Assembly (NCBI GenBank): GCA_023251855.1
Contig: JAHEYA010000036.1
Span: forward strand, 1 to 11,394
Reading direction: 5' to 3'
Length of the DNA: 11,394 nt
DNA from: Bacteroidota bacterium
Lineage (GTDB): Bacteria; Bacteroidota; Bacteroidia; 2-12-FULL-35-15
Of this stretch, positions 6,185 to 11,394 are shown piece after piece. The notes beneath the pieces were generated by a model, which saw nothing but the letters and a program-made list of their open reading frames with translations, was not told the DNA's origin and did no database searches. The position numbers were made by a program, and so were the translations under genes. Position 1 is the stretch's first letter; every line of letters starts with the position of its first letter.

Positions 6185-7486
6185 TTATTCGAAACGCTTT
6201 GCAATCTTATTTTCAACGTAGGCTTGCAACTCATTTATTTTAATAGTATCAAGTACTTCAGAAGCAAAGGCACGCATTAATAATTTCTTAGAACTGGTTT
6301 CACTTAAACCACGGGTACGGAGGTAAAATATTTTATCTTCATCTAACTTGCCGGTTGACGTGCCGTGTGAACATTTAACATCATCCGCATAAATTTCCAG
6401 TTGAGGTTTTGTATTTATTGTAGCATCATCACTCAACAGAATATTTTTGTTGGATTGAAAAGCATTTGTTTTTTGAGCATCTTTTCTTACAAAAATTTTT
6501 CCATTAAAAGTAGCGGTAGATTTGCCATCAATAATACCTTTGTAAAGCTCATTACTATCACAGTTCGGTTTGCGATGATCAACAACAGTATGATTATCCA
6601 CCGCCTGATTTTCACTTGTTAAATACAGTCCATTGAGATGAGTTTCGATATGTTCACCATCCAAAATAATATTCAAATTATTTCGCACCAGAGAGCCACT
6701 TAGTGTAAATGTGTGAGTTGAAAAAAGACTTTGTTTTTTTTGAATTACCTGAGTAGTACTAAGTAAATAACCCAATTCATTTTCATCTTGAATTTTATAA
6801 TGATCAACAATTGCACATTCTTCAATTACAATTTCGGTTAAGGCATTGTTGAATGTTTTAGCAGTAGAGTCTAAAGTTTCAAAAGATTCAATAATTTTCA
6901 CCTGTGCATTTTCATCAACAACAACCAAATTACGAGATTGAATAATTGAATTTTTATTCGCATTTGAAATATGAATAATATGAATAGGCTCTTCAATGAT
7001 TACACCTTTTGCAACATAGATAAATGCTCCATCTTTCGCCATAGCAGTATTTAAGGCACTAAAAGGATCAGCGTTAACATCCAAATTTTGAGAATACTTT
7101 TTTTCAAAAATTTGTTTGAAATTTTTTGATGCTTCCTCTAAACTGCATATGGTTAAACCCTTTGGAAGATTATTCAATTTCGATAACTCCTCCACAAACA
7201 CTCCATTTTCAATTACTGCAACAAATGCATCTTTTAAAAATTGTGTATGTTCAATTTGTTTTTGATCAAGTGTTTCAGATGATGTTAAAACAAATTCACC
7301 TTTAAGCATCAAATCAATATTCAGGTATTTATATTCTTCGTGTTTACGGGTAGGAATACCTTGTTTGGTAAAGCTTTCAATAGCTTGTTCACGTAATTTT
7401 AAGCTACCGAACAATGAATTTTTTGAAGATTCAAATTCAGAAATAAATTTATCGGCTATCGTATTTTTTTTTGTAATCGTTTCCAT
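6185..7486 (-). CDS. sufD: Fe-S cluster assembly protein SufD
   Basis: This 433-residue SufD forms with SufB and two SufC the cytosolic SufBC2D complex, which builds Fe-S clusters and passes them to carriers. The N-terminus has the typical helical region ending GIPTRKHEEYKYLNI (about residues 44-58). The middle is the right-handed beta-helix core. The C-terminal family block reads DVKCSHGTSTGKLDED, followed by FYLRTRGLSE. Cys372 and His374 match E. coli SufD Cys358 and His360, the latter needed at the SufB-SufD interface for cluster formation. The FYxxxRG site has Leu where SufB has Cys, which separates it from SufB. It follows sufC after a 99-bp spacer that contains a hairpin-forming element, and no sufS or sufE follows. 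The start METITKKNT fits family N-termini. Confidence 0.96.
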   Translation of the reverse strand: METITKKNTIADKFISEFESSKNSLFGSLKLREQAIESFTKQGIPTRKHEEYKYLNIDLMLKGEFVLTSSETLDQKQIEHTQFLKDAFVAVIENGVFVEELSKLNNLPKGLTICSLEEASKNFKQIFEKKYSQNLDVNADPFSALNTAMAKDGAFIYVAKGVIIEEPIHIIHISNANKNSIIQSRNLVVVDENAQVKIIESFETLDSTAKTFNNALTEIVIEECAIVDHYKIQDENELGYLLSTTQVIQKKQSLFSTHTFTLSGSLVRNNLNIILDGEHIETHLNGLYLTSENQAVDNHTVVDHRKPNCDSNELYKGIIDGKSTATFNGKIFVRKDAQKTNAFQSNKNILLSDDATINTKPQLEIYADDVKCSHGTSTGKLDEDKIFYLRTRGLSETSSKKLLMRAFASEVLDTIKINELQAYVENKIAKRFE

Positions 7487-7496
7487 TTTTACTTTT

Positions 7497-7580
7497 CATT
7501 GCGAGGGAGTTTTTACGACCAAAGCAATCTCATTCTCCCAAAACAAGATTGCTTCACTGCACTGCGTTTCGTTCGTAATG
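7497..7580. repeat. Palindromic intergenic element in the sufC-sufD spacer
   Basis: The outer ends CATTGCGA (7497-7504) and TCGTAATG (7573-7580) pair with one mismatch. The inner arms AAGCAATCT (7522-7530) and AGATTGCTT (7546-7554) pair exactly around a 15-nt loop. The sequence (GCGAGGGAG, GACCAAAGCAATCTC, AAGATTGCTTC, TTCGTTCGTAATGAC) resembles a dispersed intergenic repeat I recognise from Bacteroidota genomes. It fills nearly the whole gap, so the sufC-sufD mRNA would contain this hairpin, which could affect mRNA stability or the SufC:SufD ratio. Confidence 0.7.
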
Positions 7581-7585
7581 ACTTT

Positions 7586-8338
7586 CTACGCCCTCACTTC
7601 AGCCTTAATAAAATCATATCCTTTTTCTTCTAGCTCAAGAGCAAGCTCCTTTGGACCGGATTTTACAATTTTTCCATTGTATAATATATGAACTACATCC
7701 GGAACAATATAGTCCAAAAGACGCTGATAGTGAGTAATTACAATAGTCGCATTATTCTTCGATTTTAATTTATTTACTCCATTGGCAACAATACGAAGGG
7801 CGTCAATATCAAGTCCGCTATCGGTTTCATCAAGTATAGCAAGTTTTGGTTCAAGCATTGCCATTTGAAATATTTCATTTCGTTTTTTTTCTCCACCACT
7901 AAATCCTTCATTAACTGAGCGATTTGCCAGCTTAACATCCAGTTCAACCAACTTTTGTTTTTCTTTTAACATTACTAAAAAATCCTTCGCATCCATTGGT
8001 GCCAAACCTTTGTACGCACGAATTTCATTTATAGCCGTTTTTAAAAAGTTAACATTGCTAACTCCCGGAATTTCAACAGGGTACTGAAAGGCAAGAAACA
8101 CACCTTCTCTGGCTCTATCTTCAGGAGAAAGCTCCAACAAGTTTTTGCCTTTAAATACTACTTCGCCCTCTGTAACTTCATACTCTGATCTTCCTGCAAG
8201 TACTGCCGACAAAGTGCTTTTGCCGGAGCCATTCGGTCCCATGATAGCATGAACCTCTCCTGCTTTTACTTCTAAATTAATTCCTTTCAGAATTTCTTTA
8301 CCATCAATTGAGGCATGTAAATTTTTAATGACTAACAT
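7586..8338 (-). CDS. sufC: Fe-S assembly ATPase SufC
   Basis: This 250-residue ABC-type ATPase powers the SufBC2D scaffold in the cytosol; it is not a transporter subunit. The sequence shows Walker A GPNGSGKST (34-42, Lys40), the Q-loop Gln85, the ABC signature SGGEKK (147-152), Walker B LAILDE (166-171, catalytic Glu171), the SufC-typical ETDSGLDIDAL, and switch His203. All match E. coli SufC numbering. The family trait FSGGEKKRNEI with the FLAFQYPVEIPGV stretch separates it from transporter ATPases. It is followed by sufD. Unusually, the preceding gene is a secreted hydrolase rather than sufB, and 197 bp containing a palindromic element separate the two, so sufC may have its own promoter, though I could not identify one. 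Confidence 0.97.
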   Translation of the reverse strand: MLVIKNLHASIDGKEILKGINLEVKAGEVHAIMGPNGSGKSTLSAVLAGRSEYEVTEGEVVFKGKNLLELSPEDRAREGVFLAFQYPVEIPGVSNVNFLKTAINEIRAYKGLAPMDAKDFLVMLKEKQKLVELDVKLANRSVNEGFSGGEKKRNEIFQMAMLEPKLAILDETDSGLDIDALRIVANGVNKLKSKNNATIVITHYQRLLDYIVPDVVHILYNGKIVKSGPKELALELEEKGYDFIKAEVRA

Positions 8339-8403
8339 ATTTAAAATTATAAATGTTTATATCGAATTAGTTTTACTATGCTTGTTGTTCTTTCAAAAAC
8401 TTC

Positions 8404-8500
8404 TGTCATTCCGAATCCCAGTAAGGGTGAGGAATCCTTTTATAATAAAAAGATTTCTCCCGGAGTTTATCCTGAGCCTGCCGAAGGGGTCGAAATGACA
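8404..8500. repeat. Palindromic intergenic element between hydrolase gene and sufC
   Basis: The ends TGTCATTCCGA (8404-8414) and TCGAAATGACA (8490-8500) pair with one mismatch. An inner hairpin pairs GAGGAATC (8429-8436) with GATTTCTC (8452-8459), also with one mismatch. The core CCTGAGCCTGCCGAAGGGG is typical of a dispersed intergenic repeat that I recognise from many Bacteroidota genomes. Its sequence differs from the element at 7497-7580. The remaining bases of the 8339-8535 spacer show no gene. Confidence 0.75.
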
Positions 8501-8535
8501 TCGATTGTAAGTTATTTGAGTTCAATATATATTCT

Positions 8536-9771
8536 CTATTTTTTAACTTTTAATTTATAAAGTGACAGCGCCATTCTATTCAAAATAGGCCCTTTGCGAC
8601 CTGTTTTACTTCCTTTCAGAAAACTATCGAAATACATTTTAGTATAAGCTGATGAAAATGTAGCGCATGTTTTATGTCCAAATCGTCTTCCGGAATGACA
8701 GAGTTTAATATTTTTTGCACCTTTTTCTTTCATTGCAGCAGCAGTAACAATGGCATTTTTATAACTTACTTGTTCGTCTGCTTTACAATAGCAGAGCATA
8801 ACAGGGGTCTCGGGTTTCCAATCATGTACACTATTTGCAGCAAGTGCCAACTTAAATGGAAATTTATCATTATCGGCATACGCCTTTACAAATTCATCTT
8901 TCAATGCATCTTTAGGCACCACCGGCATGACTTTATTAATATCTGCCATGGTATGTTTTCCATCAAAAAGAGAGGGCAAAGCCTCTGCATATGGGGATTT
9001 GAAAGAACAATTCGGGTCATTAAAACATTTGTATACTTCCTGATAAGAGTACAATAGATAGGGCAAATAACCGGGATGAGTATAGGGTTTAAACATCACT
9101 TCACTTTGCACTCCGCCAAGATCATAAGCACCACTCATTGGTGCTGCCGCAGTAACTTTGAACTCATTCGGATATTTTTCTTGCATTACTTTAAGTGTTG
9201 CCAAAGTAGCATGTCCACCTTGAGAATAGCCAGTCAAAAATAAAAATTTACTTTGTTTAGCATCTTCTTTAACGATCAACTCTTTAACAGCTCGCAACAA
9301 ATCAATTGCTGCGGCTGCCTCGGTTTCAATATGAAGATATAGATGCGTTTTTTCTCCATCACCTAATCCAATATAATCGGGAAACGCAACCATATAGCCA
9401 CTTGCAGCAAAAGCAGTACAAATAGCTTGTTCACCCATAAACATTATTTTTCGTTCTTTTTGAACCTGTGTTCCATGGTGATAACATATCATTGGGAACT
9501 CTTTACCTTTTTCTCTTGGAAGAAAAAATATGCCGGAAGCTTCAACTGGAGTACCGTCATACCAAGTGGTTTCGTAGAACACTTCAAAAACATCCAATGG
9601 GTTATTTATATTCGCCATAAATTTTTTGATCTTTTTGCTTTTCCAAATAGAATCCAATTCAGGAATAGAATACGAATGAATTAGCTTATAACTAATCAGT
9701 TTCCCGGGATTTGCCTGAACATTCGCTAAAAGAAAAAGGAGAGAAAAAAGAAGAAAAATATAGTTACGCAT
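8536..9771 (-). CDS. Exported alpha/beta hydrolase, secretory lipase/esterase-like
   Basis: This 411-residue protein starts with a clear signal peptide (residues 1-20, FLLFSLLFLLANVQA, cleavage before NPG). It has an alpha/beta hydrolase fold: oxyanion-type HHG (98-100), nucleophile elbow GYSQGG with Ser183, probable Asp332 in CKADEQV, and His366 in RRFGHKT. The PDYIGLGDGE stretch (131-140) and layout resemble secretory lipases and related esterases, so hydrolysis of an ester or amide in the periplasm or outside is likely; the substrate is unknown. There is no T9SS tail and no lipobox Cys, so it is probably periplasmic. A basic tail (LYKLKVKK) ends the protein. It sits 44 bp after sufB and splits sufB from sufC, which is odd since the product is exported while SUF is cytosolic. 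The tight spacing to sufB suggests co-transcription. Confidence 0.9.
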   Translation of the reverse strand: MRNYIFLLFSLLFLLANVQANPGKLISYKLIHSYSIPELDSIWKSKKIKKFMANINNPLDVFEVFYETTWYDGTPVEASGIFFLPREKGKEFPMICYHHGTQVQKERKIMFMGEQAICTAFAASGYMVAFPDYIGLGDGEKTHLYLHIETEAAAAIDLLRAVKELIVKEDAKQSKFLFLTGYSQGGHATLATLKVMQEKYPNEFKVTAAAPMSGAYDLGGVQSEVMFKPYTHPGYLPYLLYSYQEVYKCFNDPNCSFKSPYAEALPSLFDGKHTMADINKVMPVVPKDALKDEFVKAYADNDKFPFKLALAANSVHDWKPETPVMLCYCKADEQVSYKNAIVTAAAMKEKGAKNIKLCHSGRRFGHKTCATFSSAYTKMYFDSFLKGSKTGRKGPILNRMALSLYKLKVKK

Positions 9772-9815
9772 TAGTACAGATATGAATCATTAATTAATCA
9801 TTTAAAAAAATTTAT

Positions 9816-11267
9816 TTATCCAACACTTCCTTCCAAGCTCACTGCTAGCAGCTTTTGTGCTTCCACAGCAAATTCCATTGGTAATTTATTTAGTACTTCT
9901 TTGCAATAACCATTCACTATCAAACCGATTGCTTTTTCGGTATCAATACCACGTTGTTTACAATAGAATAATTGATCTTCACCAATTTTTGAAGTAGTTG
10001 CCTCATGCTCTACAATGGCTGTTTTATCTTTAATTTCGATATAAGGGAATGTATGAGCTCCGCATTTATCACTCATCAACAAGCTGTCGCATTGCGAAAA
10101 ATTACGCGCATTGCTTGCACCTTTTGCAATACGTACCAATCCTCTATAACTATTGTTGCTAAAGCCTGCCGAAATACCTTTTGAAATAATTGTGCTGCGT
10201 GTATTTTTACCAAGATGCATCATTTTAGTCCCTGTATCCGCCTGTTGGTAGTTGTTTGTAACAGCCACCGAATAAAATTCGCCCACTGAATTATCACCTT
10301 TTAAAATTACCGAAGGATATTTCCATGTGATGGCAGAGCCTGTTTCCACCTGTGTCCAGGAAATTTTGGAATTATCTTCCAAACAAATACCACGTTTGGT
10401 AACGAAATTAAAAATCCCCCCTTTTCCATTTTTATCTCCAGGATACCAGTTTTGAACGGTACTGTATTTTATTTCTGCATTTTTATGAGCGATCAATTCG
10501 ACAACCGCTGCATGTAATTGGTTTTCGTCACGCATAGGTGCGGTACAGCCTTCGAGGTAACTCACATACGAATCTTCATCAGCAACAATCAAAGTACGTT
10601 CAAACTGACCGGTACCGGCTGAGTTGATACGAAAATAAGTTGAAAGCTCCATCGGACAACGAACACCTTTTGGGATATAACAAAACGAACCATCTGTAAA
10701 AACAGCAGCATTGAGTGCTGCATAAAAATTATCAGTATAAGGAACTACAGATCCCATATACTTCTTAACCAGCTCCGGGTGCTCCTGAACAGCTTCTCCA
10801 AAAGAACAAAATATAATTCCTTTATCAGCCAATGCTTCTTTGAAAGTTGTTTTCACAGAAACACTATCCATTACTATATCAACAGCTATACGGCTTTCAA
10901 CACCGGATAATCTTTTTTGTTCTTCTATTGAAATACCAAGCTTTTCGAACGTTTTTAATAATTCAGGATCTACTTCATCTAAACTATTCAATTGCTTTTT
11001 TGGCTTTGGTGCGGAATAATAAATAATATCCTGAAAATTTGGTTTTTGGTAGAAAACATGCGCCCAGTGAGGCTCTTCCAAAGTTAACCAATGACGCAAT
11101 GCTTTTAATCGGTATGCCAACATCCATTCCGGTTCATTTTTTTTCGTAGAAATAAACCGGATAATATCTTCATTTAAACCTTTAGGAGCATTATCAGCAG
11201 CAATATCAGTTACAAAACCGTACTTATATTCTTCGTTAATTTTTTCTTCTAAAATCTCGTTGGCCAT
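9816..11267 (-). CDS. sufB: Fe-S cluster assembly scaffold SufB
   Basis: This 483-residue SufB is the scaffold subunit of SufBC2D and receives persulfide sulfur for cluster building. Family blocks are clear: NEPEWMLAYRLKALRHW (45-61), IIFCSFGEA, FxYIPKGVRCPMELSTYFRIN, TGQFERTLIVADEDSYVSYLEGC, LHAAVVELIAHKNAEIKYSTVQNWYPGD, SGSAITWKYPS-like ETGSAITWKYPS, ADTGTKMMHLGKNTRS. Functional residues match E. coli: Cys393 in NFSQCDS (E. coli Cys405) and Glu422 in EHEATTSK (E. coli Glu434). The C-terminus FAVEAQKLLAVSLEGSVG is nearly the E. coli one. It lacks the Cys-rich insert that E. coli SufB carries near residue 95-105. It is the first suf gene visible on this strand; whatever precedes it lies beyond the right edge. 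Confidence 0.98.
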   Translation of the reverse strand: MANEILEEKINEEYKYGFVTDIAADNAPKGLNEDIIRFISTKKNEPEWMLAYRLKALRHWLTLEEPHWAHVFYQKPNFQDIIYYSAPKPKKQLNSLDEVDPELLKTFEKLGISIEEQKRLSGVESRIAVDIVMDSVSVKTTFKEALADKGIIFCSFGEAVQEHPELVKKYMGSVVPYTDNFYAALNAAVFTDGSFCYIPKGVRCPMELSTYFRINSAGTGQFERTLIVADEDSYVSYLEGCTAPMRDENQLHAAVVELIAHKNAEIKYSTVQNWYPGDKNGKGGIFNFVTKRGICLEDNSKISWTQVETGSAITWKYPSVILKGDNSVGEFYSVAVTNNYQQADTGTKMMHLGKNTRSTIISKGISAGFSNNSYRGLVRIAKGASNARNFSQCDSLLMSDKCGAHTFPYIEIKDKTAIVEHEATTSKIGEDQLFYCKQRGIDTEKAIGLIVNGYCKEVLNKLPMEFAVEAQKLLAVSLEGSVG

Positions 11268-11283
11268 ATTTTTGTAGTTCTAA

Positions 11284-11335
11284 GTTCAAAGGTTTATAAG
11301 TTAGTAAGTCTCCTAATTATGTATAAACTTTGAAC
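11284..11335. repeat. Inverted repeat upstream of sufB
   Basis: GTTCAAAGGTTTATA (11284-11298) and TATAAACTTTGAAC (11322-11335) are reverse complements apart from one extra G in the left arm, with a 23-nt loop. It lies 16 bp upstream of the sufB start, inside the leader or promoter zone. It could form an mRNA hairpin, be an operator, or be a dispersed intergenic palindrome. The rest of 11268-11394 shows no gene and no promoter I can support. Confidence 0.55.
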
Positions 11336-11394
11336 CCTTTAAATCTGATCCCTTCATATAAGAAACCAGACCTTTAATTATTTTTTGAATTTCA

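Noticed and set aside
7365..7691. 108-codon plus-strand frame across the sufC-sufD junction
   Set aside because: It lies antisense to the ends of two certain genes and crosses the palindromic repeat; no protein features are seen.
8378..8560. 60-codon plus-strand frame between the hydrolase gene and sufC
   Set aside because: It is a translation of the palindromic intergenic repeat (PNPSKGEES, PEPAEGVEM are typical of false proteins from such repeats) and has no family features.
8674..9057. 127-codon plus-strand frame inside the hydrolase gene
   Set aside because: It is a shadow on the opposite strand of a well-supported gene with signal peptide and catalytic triad.

Overview
The window looks like a chromosomal segment from a Bacteroidota bacterium that has a type IX secretion system (T9SS). 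The DNA is AT-rich and start codons lack Shine-Dalgarno sequences, with A-rich leaders instead. Two secreted proteins end in recognisable T9SS sorting domains, one type B and one type A, and several proteins carry PKD domains. I cannot place it more precisely within the phylum.

Left half (1-5200, plus strand): three genes for large cell-surface or secreted proteins. The first is cut by the left window edge and has two PKD domains. The second (1049-2998) has a signal peptide, two pre-peptidase-like domains, a PKD domain, two Ig-like repeats and a type B sorting domain. The third (3509-5200) has a signal peptide, five cysteine-bearing PKD repeats and a type A sorting domain. Between the second and third lies a decayed copy of the third gene's front end (promoter, signal peptide and a short tail). 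The two copies reveal a conserved promoter-like pair: an AAC box and a CGT box exactly 17 nt apart, with a diverged spacer. This resembles promoters read by ECF sigma factors.

Right half (5250-11267, minus strand): read in transcription order, the genes are sufB, a periplasmic/secreted alpha/beta hydrolase, sufC, sufD and an EamA-family transporter. SufB, SufC and SufD form the SufBC2D scaffold that assembles Fe-S clusters; all three keep their known functional residues. The SUF cluster is interrupted by the hydrolase gene. Each of the two spacers flanking sufC holds an intergenic palindromic element, of two different types, and a third inverted repeat lies upstream of sufB. The two halves converge on a strong hairpin terminator at 5224-5251.

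Nothing here is a clear new defence or mobile system. The most interesting items are the duplicated ECF-like promoter with its vestigial gene start, the hydrolase-interrupted suf locus with hairpins in its spacers, and the tandem Cys-containing PKD repeats.
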